Source: Sphingomonas parva (ex Maeng et al. 2020)
Lineage (GTDB): Bacteria > Pseudomonadota > Alphaproteobacteria > Sphingomonadales > Sphingomonadaceae
Reading direction: 5' to 3'
NCBI RefSeq assembly: GCF_004564275.1
Contig: NZ_SPDV01000002.1
Coordinates: forward strand, 62,001-126,000
Length of the DNA stretch: 64,000 nt
Position 1 is the stretch's first letter. Each line of letters starts with the position of its first letter. This document shows positions 48,417-58,034 of the stretch, piece after piece. The notes beneath the pieces are model-generated. The model worked only from the letters and a program-made list of their open reading frames with translations. It did not search any database and was not told the DNA's origin. The position numbers and the translations under genes are program-made.

Positions 48417-48430
48417 TAGGGAGGGCATGG

Positions 48431-49345
48431 ATGATGATCTCGTCTCAAGGAAATTCCGATCTGCGGGCACTTCGTCTCTCGCGCGAGCGCCAGGCGCAGA
48501 CGTTCAGCGGCTATGCGATGCTGCTGGTGCTCCTGTTGTTCGCCGCTGCGGCGATCGGCGGCTTCGCGCTGATCGCGTCGCGCATTCCTCTGCCTGGGGC
48601 GGCCCTGTTCGTCCTTGGCGTCCTCGGCGCCTTGTTCGTCGCGGCGGGCTTCTACTTCCTGCAGCCGAACCAGGCGGCGGCGATCCTGCTGTTCGGCGAT
48701 TATCGCGGAACCGATCGCAAGGCCGGCCTACGCTGGCGCTGGCCCTGGCTTACCCGAACCAAGATCTCCACGCGTGTGCACAACGTCACGTCGGAGCGGC
48801 TGAAGGTGAACGACCTTCGCGGCAATCCGATCGAGATTGCGTCGAACGTCGTCTGGCGGGTCACCGACACCGCCCAAGCCCTGTACGACGTCGATGATTA
48901 CACCAAGTTCGTCTTCGTCCAGATCGAGAGCGCGGTCCGCGCCATCGGAGCGCGCTACCCTTATGACGACATCGAGCATCAGGAGACGACGCTGCGCGGC
49001 CATGCCGACGTGGTCAGTGAGGAATTGAAGACGGAGCTCCAGGACCGCGTTTCGGTCGCCGGCATCACGATCGACGAATGCCGCCTGACCCACCTCGCTT
49101 ATGCCGCCGAGATCGCCCAGGCGATGCTGCGCCGCCAGCAGGCCGAGGCGGTGATCGCCGCGCGGCAGAAGCTGGTCACCGGCGCCGTGACCATGGTGGA
49201 GAGCGCGCTGCAGATGCTTTCCGAAAAGGAGGTCGTCGAGCTGGACGACGAACGCCGGGCCGCCATGGTCTCGAACCTGATGGTCGTGCTTTGTTCGGAG
49301 CGGGACACGCAGCCCGTGGTCAACACCGGCACGCTCTACCAATAG
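48431..49345 (+). CDS. SPFH/Band 7 domain membrane protein
   Basis: The 304-residue protein has two membrane helices near residues 27-50 ([20 protein letters not shown]) and 57-77 ([20 protein letters not shown]). The SPFH domain follows: [60 protein letters not shown] and [20 protein letters not shown], ending in a helical oligomerisation region. SPFH proteins form large membrane rings and scaffolds. ATG 48431 follows GGAGGG. An AT-rich palindrome precedes it and an RHH gene follows after seven bases. Confidence 0.92.
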   Translation: MMISSQGNSDLRALRLSRERQAQTFSGYAMLLVLLLFAAAAIGGFALIASRIPLPGAALFVLGVLGALFVAAGFYFLQPNQAAAILLFGDYRGTDRKAGLRWRWPWLTRTKISTRVHNVTSERLKVNDLRGNPIEIASNVVWRVTDTAQALYDVDDYTKFVFVQIESAVRAIGARYPYDDIEHQETTLRGHADVVSEELKTELQDRVSVAGITIDECRLTHLAYAAEIAQAMLRRQQAEAVIAARQKLVTGAVTMVESALQMLSEKEVVELDDERRAAMVSNLMVVLCSERDTQPVVNTGTLYQ

Positions 49346-49352
49346 CCTCACC

Positions 49353-49562
49353 ATGCCCGCGCCGAAAAAGGCCTTCCCGCTGCGCATCGAGCCTACTTTG
49401 TGGGAAGCGCTCGAACGCGCGGCGGCGGCCGATCTGCGCAGCGTCAACGCAGAAATCGAATGCCTGCTGCGCGAGGCGCTGCAGCGGCGGGGCGTGCGGA
49501 TCGCCCCGCCCGAGCAGCGCCGCCGCGGCCGCCCGCCGAAGGACGAAAAGGGGGAGGGCTGA
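49353..49562 (+). CDS. Arc-like ribbon-helix-helix DNA-binding protein, 69 aa
   Basis: The product reads KAFPLRIEPTLWEALERAAA then LRSVNAEIECLLREALQRRG, the beta strand and two helices of an Arc/MetJ-type RHH fold. The C-terminal tail is basic and AT-hook-like (RRRGRPPKDEKG). It starts seven bases after the SPFH gene and is clearly co-transcribed. No toxin partner is present, so a toxin-antitoxin role is unlikely. A role as local repressor of the SPFH gene is inferred. Confidence 0.85.
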   Translation: MPAPKKAFPLRIEPTLWEALERAAAADLRSVNAEIECLLREALQRRGVRIAPPEQRRRGRPPKDEKGEG

Positions 49563-49651
49563 TCACGCCTGCACCGAAAGTCCTCCGGTCCCGCACAAGG
49601 TCCGTATCGGTGCGACTTTCGCCTTGAGGGTCAAGGGCCTATATAGAGCTC

Positions 49652-50782
49652 ATGTCCGTTCGTCCGTGGCGCGATATCGCGCGCCGTCCATCTCGCCAGA
49701 TCATGGTCGGCAATGTCGCCGTGGGCGGCGACGCGCCGGTCACCGTCCAAACGATGACCAACACCGTCACTGCCGACGCGAAGGCGACGATCGACCAGAT
49801 CCGCCGTTGCGAGGAGGCCGGCGCCGACATCATCCGGGTCTCGTGCCCGGACGAAGCGTCGACGGCCGCGCTGCGCGAGATCGTTCGCGCCGCCAGGGTG
49901 CCGATCGTCGCCGACATCCATTTCCACTACAAGCGTGCGCTCGAGGCGGCGGACGCCGGCGCCGCGTGCCTGCGCATCAACCCCGGCAACATCGGCTCGG
50001 CCGAGCGGGTGCGCGAGGTCGTGAATGCGGCGAAAGCGAACGGCTGCGCGATCCGCATCGGCGTGAACGCCGGCAGCCTGGAGCGCGACCTGCTCGAGAA
50101 ATATGGCGAGCCCTGCCCGGAGGCGCTGGTGGAGAGCGCGCTCGATCACATCCGCTTGCTCGAGGATCACGACTTCCGTGAATACAAGGTGGCGGTGAAG
50201 GCATCGGACGTCGTCCTCGCGGTCGCCGCCTATCAGCAGCTCGCCGAAGCGGTCGATTGCCCGCTGCATCTCGGCATCACCGAGGCCGGCGGCCTGCGCG
50301 GCGGCACGGTGAAGAGCGCCATCGGCATCGGCTCGCTGCTGTGGTTCGGTATCGGCGATACGATCCGCGTCTCGCTATCGGCGGAGCCGGAGGAGGAAGT
50401 GCGGGTCGGCTACGAGATCCTGAAGAGCCTTGGCATTCGCAATCGCGGCGTCCGGGTCGTCTCCTGCCCGTCCTGTGCACGCCAGGGCTTCGACGTGATC
50501 CGCACCGTGCAGACGCTCGAGGACAGGCTCGCCCATATTCGGACCCCGATGTCGCTTTCGGTGCTCGGCTGCGTGGTAAACGGCCCCGGCGAGGCCCGCG
50601 AGACCGACATCGGCATCACCGGCGGCGGCAACGGCAAGCACATGGTCTTCCTCTCCGGCGTCACCGATCACCACGTCCGCGACGAGGAGATGGTCGATCA
50701 CATTGTAAGATTGGTCGAGGCGAAAGCCGCCGAGATCGAGGCGGCGACGGCGCGGGACCCCGTCGAGGTCGCCGCCGAGTGA
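49652..50782 (+). CDS. ispG: 4-hydroxy-3-methylbut-2-enyl diphosphate synthase
   Basis: This [4Fe-4S] enzyme makes HMBPP in the MEP isoprenoid pathway. The 376-residue product has [68 protein letters not shown], and the cluster ligands in [15 protein letters not shown] (two Cys) and [20 protein letters not shown] (one Cys and the Glu). The stop overlaps the GTG start of a cation transporter gene (GTGA), so the two are translated together. Confidence 0.97.
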   Translation: MSVRPWRDIARRPSRQIMVGNVAVGGDAPVTVQTMTNTVTADAKATIDQIRRCEEAGADIIRVSCPDEASTAALREIVRAARVPIVADIHFHYKRALEAADAGAACLRINPGNIGSAERVREVVNAAKANGCAIRIGVNAGSLERDLLEKYGEPCPEALVESALDHIRLLEDHDFREYKVAVKASDVVLAVAAYQQLAEAVDCPLHLGITEAGGLRGGTVKSAIGIGSLLWFGIGDTIRVSLSAEPEEEVRVGYEILKSLGIRNRGVRVVSCPSCARQGFDVIRTVQTLEDRLAHIRTPMSLSVLGCVVNGPGEARETDIGITGGGNGKHMVFLSGVTDHHVRDEEMVDHIVRLVEAKAAEIEAATARDPVEVAAE

Positions 50783-51420
50783 GCGCCCATTGTTGCCACG
50801 ACAAGGGCCATGAGCTCGAGCGGATCGCGCTGCACAAGGACATAAGGCGCGTTCTCGTCGTGGTAATGATGCTGAATGCGATGATGTTCATCCTCGAATT
50901 CGGGGCCGGTCTCATCGCGGATTCCGCGGCGCTGATGGCCGACTCAGTCGACATGCTCGGCGATGCGGCAGTCTACGCGATCAGCCTTTACGCGCTTGAT
51001 CGATCGCTGCGCTGGCGGGCCGGCATGGCGCTGGCGAAGGGCGGCTTCATCCTGCTGCTCGGCGTCGGTGTGCTGATCGAGATCGTCGTCAAGATCGTCT
51101 GGGGCCATCCGCCCATCTCCAGCGTGATGCTGCTCTTCGGCGGCATGGCGCTGGTCGCCAACCTCTGCTGCGTCGCCTTGCTGTGGCCTTATCGCCGCCA
51201 CGACGTGAACCTTTCCAGCACGTTCGAATGCTCGCGCAATGACGTGCTCGCCAATGTCGGGGTCCTGGCTGCCGCCACGCTCGTCTCGCTCACCGCCTCG
51301 CCCTGGCCCGATGCGGTAATTGCTGCGATCATCGCCTTCCTCTTCTTCCGCTCGGCCCTGCGAGTGGTGCGCGAGGCGTGGCCTCAATATCGCGGCGTCG
51401 CCCCCGCCGCGGCCGAATAG
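50779..51420 (+). CDS. Cation diffusion facilitator-type transporter, 213 aa
   Basis: The product starts with a short Cys/His-rich tail ([20 protein letters not shown]), followed by about six membrane helices. [20 protein letters not shown] and [20 protein letters not shown] match the CDF TM2 metal-site region, and [20 protein letters not shown] matches TM5. It lacks a long C-terminal cytoplasmic domain, so it is shorter than classical CDF exporters. The metal is unknown. Coupling to ispG, an Fe-S enzyme gene, is the only hint of context. Confidence 0.88.
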   Translation: MSAHCCHDKGHELERIALHKDIRRVLVVVMMLNAMMFILEFGAGLIADSAALMADSVDMLGDAAVYAISLYALDRSLRWRAGMALAKGGFILLLGVGVLIEIVVKIVWGHPPISSVMLLFGGMALVANLCCVALLWPYRRHDVNLSSTFECSRNDVLANVGVLAAATLVSLTASPWPDAVIAAIIAFLFFRSALRVVREAWPQYRGVAPAAAE

Positions 51421-51469
51421 CGAGGGGCGCCGAGGGAACCGCGAACGCAGGGGCGCTGTTCTCGCCTCC

Positions 51470-52612
51470 ATGAAGATCAAAGCCGTGGAATGGCCCGCCT
51501 TCTCCGAATGGCGGCAGGTTCTTACCCGCACCTGGAAGGAATCCGGGGACGATAATGTCGGCCTGCTGGCAGCCGGTGTCGCTTTCTATCTCTTCCTCGC
51601 GTTCGTCCCCCTGCTTGCCTCGGTTGTGCTGACCTACGGCCTGGTCGCAGATCCGCAGACGGTCTCCGAGCACATCCAGACGCTGGCGCGCACCTTGCCC
51701 CGGGAGGCGGCCTCGATCATCGCCGACCAGCTGCAGGCGATCACCGGCGATCAGAGCGCCGGCAAGGGCCTGGGCCTGCTGCTCGCCATTGGCCTCGCCC
51801 TCTATGGAGCCAGCAAGGGCGCTGCGGCGATCGTGACGGCGCTGAACGTGGCTTATGAGGTGAAGGAGACGCGAGGCTTCATCGCGCGCACATTCCTCTC
51901 GATCGCGATCACCGTCGGGATGGTGGCGATGCTGCTGGTTGCGACCCTCGCCATCTCGGCCGTCGGCTTCATCGAGACCCTCCTGCCGTTCAGCTCGCCC
52001 GTGGTCCACGTCCTGCTGCAGGGCCTGGCGCTGCTCGGCGCCGGCGCGATCGTCAGCGCCGGAATCGCTCTGGTCTATCGCTACGGTCCCAACCGGCCCG
52101 ACGCGCCGTGGCGGTGGATCACGCCCGGATCGGCCGTCGCGACATTGCTCTGGGTGCTCGCCAGCCTCGGCTTCAGCTTCTACGTCTCGAAATTCGGAAA
52201 TTACAATGCGACCTACGGCGCGCTCGGCGGCGTCGTCGTGTTCCTCACCTGGCTTTATCTGACCGGCTATATCCTGCTGATGGGCGGCGAGCTCAACTCC
52301 GAACTCGAACGCCAGCAGGCGGCGAAGGACCCGGCGGCGGCGGCGGTGGCGGGTCCGCAGCCGGGCAAGGAGGTCGCTGCTGCACCGACTCCCGCTCGAC
52401 ACGCCTCGCCCGTCCGTCACGCGTCGGTTGCCGAAGCGACCGTCGCGGCGCCACGAGCCACCAAAAAGCCGGAACGCCGCAGCCGGCTCGCCCCGGCGGC
52501 GCTGCTGGTCGGCGGCGCGGCAGTCGGCGCGCTCCTCCGCGGACGCCGCCACCCGCGCACAGACATCCAGTTGTTCCATTATCCGAGCGAAGGCGGCGCC
52601 GTCCGCCAGTAG
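51470..52612 (+). CDS. YihY/BrkB family inner-membrane protein, 380 aa
   Basis: The YihY core with about six membrane helices is clear: DDNVGLLAAGVAFYLFLAFV, GLLLAIGLALYGASKGAAAI, ALNVAYEVKETRGFIARTFL, and YNATYGALGGVVVFLTWLYL then LTGYILLMGGELNSELERQ. From about residue 285 a 95-residue Ala/Pro/Arg-rich cytoplasmic tail follows. It ends in a short hydrophobic segment (LAPAALLVGGAAVGALLRGR), which is unusual for the family. ATG 51470 opens just before the conserved start. The function is unknown. It is convergent with the helicase gene, 11 bases apart. Confidence 0.88.
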   Translation: MKIKAVEWPAFSEWRQVLTRTWKESGDDNVGLLAAGVAFYLFLAFVPLLASVVLTYGLVADPQTVSEHIQTLARTLPREAASIIADQLQAITGDQSAGKGLGLLLAIGLALYGASKGAAAIVTALNVAYEVKETRGFIARTFLSIAITVGMVAMLLVATLAISAVGFIETLLPFSSPVVHVLLQGLALLGAGAIVSAGIALVYRYGPNRPDAPWRWITPGSAVATLLWVLASLGFSFYVSKFGNYNATYGALGGVVVFLTWLYLTGYILLMGGELNSELERQQAAKDPAAAAVAGPQPGKEVAAAPTPARHASPVRHASVAEATVAAPRATKKPERRSRLAPAALLVGGAAVGALLRGRRHPRTDIQLFHYPSEGGAVRQ

Positions 52613-52623
52613 CGCCGCGAGGT

Positions 52624-55089
52624 TCAGTCCTTCCGCATCGCCGTCTCGGCGAGGCTCTCCGCCTCGATCAGCAGCGCGTCCTCGGCCAGCCCGGTCGCGG
52701 TCGCCTCCCGGCCGACGATCACCAGCACCGGCACGGCCATCGGCGAGACGCGGTCGAGCGGCACGTGGATCATCGTCCCCTGCGCGCGATCGAGCAGCCG
52801 CGCCAGCCTGCTGACGTCGGTCAGCCGCGTCCTCGCGTCCTCCCATGCCGCGCGCAGCAGCAGATGATCCGGCTCGTAGCGGCGCAGCACGTCGTAGATG
52901 AGGTCAGTCGAGAAGGTGACCTGCTTGCCCGACTTTCGCTTCCCCGGGTGCTGGCGTTCGACCAGGCCGCCGATCACCGCCACCTCACGGAAGGCGCGCT
53001 TCAGCAGGTTCGAGCCCTGCACCCACTCGACGAACTCGTCTTCGAGGATGTCGGGTGAGAACAATGCGGCCGGATCCTCGATCGGCTCCAGCCCGTAGCA
53101 GGCAAGCGCATAATCGTTGGAGACGAAGCCGAGCGGCTTGAGGCCGGCGCTCTCCATCCGCCGGGTGATCAGCATGCCGAGCGACTGATGCGCGTTCCAG
53201 CCTTCGAAGCTGTACGCAACCATGTAGTGGCGGTGTTCGTGCGGGAAGGTCTCGACGAGCAGCTGGTCCGGTGCCGGCAGGGTAGAGCGATAGTCCTGGA
53301 CCTCGAGCCAGTCGCGAACGTCGTCCGGAAAGCGCCGCCACTGCTCCCGGTCGTGAAGGAAGGCGCGGACACGGTCGGCGAGGTTGGTCGACATCGCCAT
53401 GCGCGCGCCCATGTAGGTAGGGATCCGCGCCGATTTGGATGAGGCCTGGACGAGGAGATCGGTGCCGTCGATCCGCTCGACCTCGAGAACCAGTCCCGCG
53501 AAGAAGAACGTGTCTCCGGGCGAGAGGGTCGATCCGAAATATTCCTCCACCGTGCCGAGCTTGCGCCCGTTGCGGAAGCGCACGTCGAGCAGGGGGGCGT
53601 CGACGATGATTCCGGCGTTCATCCGGTGCTGCTGGATGAACCGCGGATGCGAGACTCGCCATATGATTGCACCGTCCTCCGGACCCTCCTCGCGAGTGAG
53701 CCGGCGGAAACGGTCGTAGGCGCGCAGCGCATAGCCGCCGCTCTCGATATAGCCGAGGACCTGGCGAAAGAGATCGGCGGAAAGGCCGGCATAAGGCGCC
53801 GCCGAACGCACCTCGTCGAGCATCTCCTCCTCGCGGAAAGGCGCCGCGCAGGCGGCGGCCATGATGTGCTGGGCGAGCACGTCCAGGGCGCCGGCGCGGA
53901 AAATCTCCGGATCCAGCTCCCCCTCCTCGATCGCATCGAGCGCGGCACGGGCCTCGAGATATTCGAAGCGATTGCCTGGAACGAGGATCGCCTCGCTCGG
54001 CTCGTCGAGCCTGTGGTTGGCGCGACCGATCCGCTGCAGCAGGCGCGACGAGCCTTTCGGCGCACCCATCTGGATGACCAGATCGACGTCGCCCCAGTCG
54101 ACACCGAGGTCGAGGCTGGCGGTGCAGACCAGCGCGCGCAGCTTCCCGGCGGCGACCGCCGCCTCGACCTTGCGCCGCGCCTCGATCGAGAGGGAGCCGT
54201 GATGGATGCCGATCGGCAGATGCTGCTCATTGACCGTCCAAAGATCCTGGAAGATCAGCTCGGCGAGGCTCCGCGTGTTGCAGAAGATCAGCGTGGTCTT
54301 GTGGCGCTCGATCTCCCGCATCACGTTCTCGCTCGCCCAGCGGCCGGAATGGCCGGACCAGGGGATGCGCTCGTCCGCCGGAAGCATGATCGCGATCTCG
54401 GCCTCCGCCCCGGGGTCGCCGAGGACCAGCTCGACCGTCTCGATATCGCCGTGCGGGGCCAGCCATCCCTGATAGGCTTCGGGATCGGAGACTGTCGCCG
54501 AAAGGGCAACGCGGCGCAGCCCGGGCGCGAGCTTCTGCAGGCGCGCCAGGGCGAGGGACAGCAGGTCGCCGCGCTTGCCGGTGGCGAAGGCATGGACCTC
54601 GTCGATGACGATCGTCCTGAGCCCAGCGAACAGCAGCGTGCTGTCTTCGTGGCTGAGCAGCAGGCTGAGGCTTTCGGGGGTGGTCAGAAGCATGTGCGGC
54701 GGCCGCACCCGCTGCCGGGCCTTGCGATCCGACGGCGTATCCCCCGTGCGGGTCTCCACCCGGATGGGCAGGCCCATCTCCTCGATCGGCGTCAGCAGGT
54801 TGCGCTGCACGTCGACGGCGAGCGCCTTCAGCGGGGAGACGTAGAGGGTGTGAAGCCCTTCGGCGGGCGCCTCCGCCAGCTCTATGATGCTGGGCAGGAA
54901 CCCGGCGAGCGTCTTGCCGGCGCCGGTTGCCGCCACCAGCAAGGCGTTGCGGCCGCGGCGCGCGGCGGCGAGCATATCGAGCTGGTGGCGCCGCGGCGCC
55001 CAGCCCTTGCCTGCAAACCAGTCGGCGACCACCGGCGGCAGCGCCGGTGCGCCTCGTTCAATGACGGGCGGCGCAGCCTCGTCAGCCAA
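52624..55089 (-). CDS. Lhr-like DEXH-box DNA helicase (ligase-associated DNA-damage-response type)
   Basis: The 821-residue superfamily 2 helicase has Walker A LLVAATGAGKTLAGFLPSII, LYVSPLKALAVDVQRNLLTP, the DEVH box in IVIDEVHAFATGKRGDLLSL, LSATVSDPEAYQGW, TLIFCNTRSLAELIF and motif VI SSRLLQRIGRANHRLDEPSE. A long C-terminal half follows, as in Lhr-core proteins. It matches the helicase that usually sits with an ATP-dependent ligase and an MBL-fold exonuclease; here the exonuclease is divergent 295 bases away and no ligase is adjacent. Confidence 0.93.
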   Translation of the reverse strand: MADEAAPPVIERGAPALPPVVADWFAGKGWAPRRHQLDMLAAARRGRNALLVAATGAGKTLAGFLPSIIELAEAPAEGLHTLYVSPLKALAVDVQRNLLTPIEEMGLPIRVETRTGDTPSDRKARQRVRPPHMLLTTPESLSLLLSHEDSTLLFAGLRTIVIDEVHAFATGKRGDLLSLALARLQKLAPGLRRVALSATVSDPEAYQGWLAPHGDIETVELVLGDPGAEAEIAIMLPADERIPWSGHSGRWASENVMREIERHKTTLIFCNTRSLAELIFQDLWTVNEQHLPIGIHHGSLSIEARRKVEAAVAAGKLRALVCTASLDLGVDWGDVDLVIQMGAPKGSSRLLQRIGRANHRLDEPSEAILVPGNRFEYLEARAALDAIEEGELDPEIFRAGALDVLAQHIMAAACAAPFREEEMLDEVRSAAPYAGLSADLFRQVLGYIESGGYALRAYDRFRRLTREEGPEDGAIIWRVSHPRFIQQHRMNAGIIVDAPLLDVRFRNGRKLGTVEEYFGSTLSPGDTFFFAGLVLEVERIDGTDLLVQASSKSARIPTYMGARMAMSTNLADRVRAFLHDREQWRRFPDDVRDWLEVQDYRSTLPAPDQLLVETFPHEHRHYMVAYSFEGWNAHQSLGMLITRRMESAGLKPLGFVSNDYALACYGLEPIEDPAALFSPDILEDEFVEWVQGSNLLKRAFREVAVIGGLVERQHPGKRKSGKQVTFSTDLIYDVLRRYEPDHLLLRAAWEDARTRLTDVSRLARLLDRAQGTMIHVPLDRVSPMAVPVLVIVGREATATGLAEDALLIEAESLAETAMRKD

Positions 55090-55127
55090 GGTTCGGCCCG
55101 CGCGCTGCTGCCGCGTCTCCCGCAGCC

Positions 55128-55316
55128 TCAGCGAACCTCGTCTTGCCCCCGGCGGCGGGCCTCCTCCTCATCGTAAAGCTCGTGCGTCGACCGTTCGGTG
55201 CGATCGATGCCGCTCCGCGACTTGCGGTTGCGCAGGAATGCCCAAGCGAGCACGACGAGCAGGAGAAGAGGTCCGACGATGTTGAGAAGCGCCCAATTGG
55301 TTCCACCCGCGTCCAT
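55128..55316 (-). CDS. Small single-pass membrane protein, 62 aa
   Basis: From ATG 55316, with AAGGA eight bases upstream, the product is one membrane helix (NWALLNIVGPLLLLVVLAWA) followed by a basic and acidic tail (FLRNRKSRSGIDRTERSTHE, then LYDEEEARRRGQDEVR). It lies between the divergent helicase and exonuclease genes, directly upstream of the helicase in the same direction with a 38-base gap. No family was recognised beyond small membrane proteins with this layout. Confidence 0.7.
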   Translation of the reverse strand: MDAGGTNWALLNIVGPLLLLVVLAWAFLRNRKSRSGIDRTERSTHELYDEEEARRRGQDEVR

Positions 55317-55383
55317 GGTCCGATCCTTCCACTCTGTGGGCCGCGGCTTTGCACCGGCGGCGTTTCGAACCATATAGCTCTCA

Positions 55384-56385
55384 ATGGCCCGTCTCGGTTC
55401 CTGGATCGAGCCTTTTCCCGAAGGCATCTACGTCAAACCCGCCGACGCGTGGGTGGACCCGTCGTCGCCGAAGCCGCGGGCGCTCGTCACCCACGGCCAT
55501 TCCGATCACGCCCGTGGCGGGCATGACCAGGTCTGGGCGACGCCCGAGACGCTGGCGATCATGGACTGCCGTTACGGCCCTCAGCCGGGCGGCCATGCCG
55601 TCGCTTATGGCGAGGTGCTGCGGATCGGCGAGGTGGACGTCAGCTTCGTGCCCGCCGGGCATGTCCTCGGCTCGGCCCAGATCGTCCTGGAACACAAGGG
55701 GGAGCGGGTGGTCGTCTCGGGCGACTACAAGCGCCGGCCCGATCCCACCTGCGCGCCGTTCCAGCCGGTGCCCTGCGACGTCTTCGTCACCGAGGCGACC
55801 TTCGGGCTCCCCGTCTTCCGCCATCCGAACACCGCCAGCGAGATGGATCGCCTGCTCCTGCGCCTGCGCGAGAATCCGGAGCGCTGCGTCCTGGTCGGCG
55901 CTTACGCGCTGGGCAAGGCGCAGAGGCTGATCGCGGAACTGCGGGGCCGCGGCTATCACGAGCCGATCTATATCCACGGAGCCCTGCAGCGGCTGTGCGA
56001 CCTCTATCGGGAGCAGGGCGTGGATCTCGGCGACATCCGCCCGGCGACCGGCGCCGCCAAGGACGCGCTCCGCGGCCATATCGTCGTCGCGCCGCCCGGC
56101 GCCCTCAACGATCGCTGGTCCCGCCGGCTGCCGGAGCCGATCACGGCGATGGCGTCGGGCTGGATGCGGGTCCGGCAAAGGGCCCGCCAGCGCAATGTCG
56201 AATTGCCGCTGATCGTTTCCGATCATGCCGACTGGGACGAGCTCACCGACACCATTTCCGAGCTCCAGCCGCGCGAGGTCTGGATCACCCACGGCCGCGA
56301 GGACGCGCTGATGCACTGGTGCATGACCCGCCAGATCAAGGCGCGCGAGCTCAACCTCGTCGGCCGCGAGGACGAGGACGATTAA
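55384..56385 (+). CDS. MBL-fold exonuclease (ligase-associated DNA-damage-response type)
   Basis: The 333-residue metallo-beta-lactamase/beta-CASP protein has GIYVKPADAWVDPSSPKPRA, the metal motif LVTHGHSDHARGGHDQV, SFVPAGHVLGSAQIVLEHKG, VVSGDYKRRPDPTCAPFQPV, TEATFGLPVFRHP, and a late His in LIVSDHADWDELTDTI. This is the exonuclease partner of the Lhr-like helicase family. Its stop overlaps the convergent 80-residue membrane protein gene by four bases. The usual ATP-dependent ligase does not follow. Confidence 0.92.
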   Translation: MARLGSWIEPFPEGIYVKPADAWVDPSSPKPRALVTHGHSDHARGGHDQVWATPETLAIMDCRYGPQPGGHAVAYGEVLRIGEVDVSFVPAGHVLGSAQIVLEHKGERVVVSGDYKRRPDPTCAPFQPVPCDVFVTEATFGLPVFRHPNTASEMDRLLLRLRENPERCVLVGAYALGKAQRLIAELRGRGYHEPIYIHGALQRLCDLYREQGVDLGDIRPATGAAKDALRGHIVVAPPGALNDRWSRRLPEPITAMASGWMRVRQRARQRNVELPLIVSDHADWDELTDTISELQPREVWITHGREDALMHWCMTRQIKARELNLVGREDEDD

Positions 56386-56624
56386 AGGTTGGCGATCGCC
56401 AGCGCGACGAGGGCCGCGACGATCAGGATCGACCAGCGAACGCCCCGCTCGATCGCGAAATTGCCGGTTCGGGAAAGCGTGAAGGCGCTGGCCGGCATGA
56501 TCAGGACGAACAGACCAAGAGTGAGCGCGAAGCCGGCCTTCCAGCCGATCGCGGACCAGCCGAAGAAGGCGAGCGCCGCCCAGAGGATGCAGAACAGCAG
56601 GGCTTCGGGATAGATCTTCGGCAT
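56382..56624 (-). CDS. Small membrane protein, 80 aa
   Basis: The product has two hydrophobic hairpin-like segments (YPEALLFCILWAALAFFGWS and GFALTLGLFVLIMPASAFTL) and a third at the C-terminus (WSILIVAALVALAIANL). ATG 56624 overlaps the stop of phosphomannomutase (TGATG), so it is translationally coupled to that gene. A TTG one codon earlier is not needed. No family is recognised. Confidence 0.75.
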   Translation of the reverse strand: MPKIYPEALLFCILWAALAFFGWSAIGWKAGFALTLGLFVLIMPASAFTLSRTGNFAIERGVRWSILIVAALVALAIANL

Positions 56625-58006
56625 CAATGCTGGGTCTCCGGCTCACGCGACACGCCCGACAGGGCGAGCTGGGCATCGATCTGGGCGAGCAGCCGCGCCA
56701 GGCCGGCTTCGTCCCTGGCCTCGGCACGGGCGACGAGCACGTCCTGGGTGTTCGAGGCGCGCAGCAGCCACCAGCCGTCGTCGGTGCTGACCCGTGCTCC
56801 GTCGGTGCGATCCACGGTGGCGCCCTGCGCTTGGAGCCGGGCGAGGACCTCCTCGATCACCACGAACTTGCGAGTCTCGTCCGCCTGAAAGCGCAGCTCT
56901 GGTGTATTGACGAGCGGCGGCATGGCCGATCGGAGCGCGGTGAGGGAGCTGCCGAGCCGGCTGACGGCGCGGATCAGCCGCACCGCTGCGTAGATCCCGT
57001 CGTCGAAGCCGTACCATTCGTGAGCGAAGAAGATGTGCCCGCTCATCTCGCCCGCCAAAGGTGCGCCGGTCTCCTTCATCTTCGACTTCATAAGGCTATG
57101 GCCGGTCTTCCACATGAGAGGCGTGCCGCCGAGCTCGGCGATCCGGTCGTAAAGGGCCTGACTTGCCTTGACGTCACCGATGATCGTCGAGCCGGGAAGC
57201 GCCTCCAGCACCGGCTCGGCGAGGATGGAGAGCAATTGGTCACCCCAGACCACGCGACCCTCGCCGTCGACCGCGCCGATGCGATCCGCGTCCCCGTCGA
57301 ACGCGACGCCGAAATCGAGCCCGTGATCGGCGACGAGGCGCTTGAGGTCGGCGAGATTCGTCTCCACCGTCGGATCGGGATGGTGGTTGGGAAAGCGGCC
57401 GTCGATATTCGTGTAGAGGGTGAGATGCTCCCCGGGGAGGCGCTTCACCAGCCGCTCGATAACCGGTCCAGCGGCGCCGTTGCCCGCATCCCAGCCGATC
57501 CGGAAAGCGGCGCCGTCGAAATCCTGGACGAGACGGTCGACATAGGCATCGATGAGGTCGATGTCCGCGACGCGACCGGCGCCCTCTTCCCAATCGGCGG
57601 CCGCGCTGATCGCGCCGAGCTGCTGAATCATCGAACCGAAGAAGGGACCGTGGCGCAGCACCATCTTGAAGCCGTTATATTCGGCCGGATTGTGGCTGCC
57701 GGTGACCATGATGCCCGCGTCGACACCGATCGTCGCCTCTGCGAAATAGAGCATGGCCGTCGGGCCCAGACCGATCCGGGTCACGTCGAGGCCACTCTGC
57801 GTCAGCCCCTGGATCAGCGCCGCCTCCAGGGCGCGCGACGTGGTTCGTCCGTCACGCCCGACCACGATCGTCCGGCCGCCGTCGCGCCGCACCACCGTGC
57901 CGAAGCTGCGCCCGATGGCGTAAGCGTCGTCCTCGCCGAGCGTCGTGCCGACGACCCCGCGTATGTCGTATTCGCGCAGGGCGACCGGGTTGAGGGTACG
58001 GCTCAT
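56624..58006 (-). CDS. Phosphomannomutase/phosphoglucomutase
   Basis: The 460-residue alpha-D-phosphohexomutase has [20 protein letters not shown], the phosphoserine loop [20 protein letters not shown], the metal loop [20 protein letters not shown], the sugar-specificity loop [20 protein letters not shown] and the C-terminal phosphate-binding [15 protein letters not shown]. Dual-specificity (PMM/PGM) enzymes of this kind supply mannose-1-P and glucose-1-P for polysaccharide. It lies downstream of mipZ and the J-domain gene. Confidence 0.94.
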   Translation of the reverse strand: MSRTLNPVALREYDIRGVVGTTLGEDDAYAIGRSFGTVVRRDGGRTIVVGRDGRTTSRALEAALIQGLTQSGLDVTRIGLGPTAMLYFAEATIGVDAGIMVTGSHNPAEYNGFKMVLRHGPFFGSMIQQLGAISAAADWEEGAGRVADIDLIDAYVDRLVQDFDGAAFRIGWDAGNGAAGPVIERLVKRLPGEHLTLYTNIDGRFPNHHPDPTVETNLADLKRLVADHGLDFGVAFDGDADRIGAVDGEGRVVWGDQLLSILAEPVLEALPGSTIIGDVKASQALYDRIAELGGTPLMWKTGHSLMKSKMKETGAPLAGEMSGHIFFAHEWYGFDDGIYAAVRLIRAVSRLGSSLTALRSAMPPLVNTPELRFQADETRKFVVIEEVLARLQAQGATVDRTDGARVSTDDGWWLLRASNTQDVLVARAEARDEAGLARLLAQIDAQLALSGVSREPETQH

Positions 58007-58034
58007 CTGTAGCTCTGCTCCGGCGCCAAATGGA

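Noticed and set aside
49353-49562. The RHH protein as an antitoxin of a toxin-antitoxin pair
   Set aside because: The genes on both sides are an SPFH membrane protein and ispG. No small toxin-like ORF overlaps or adjoins it.
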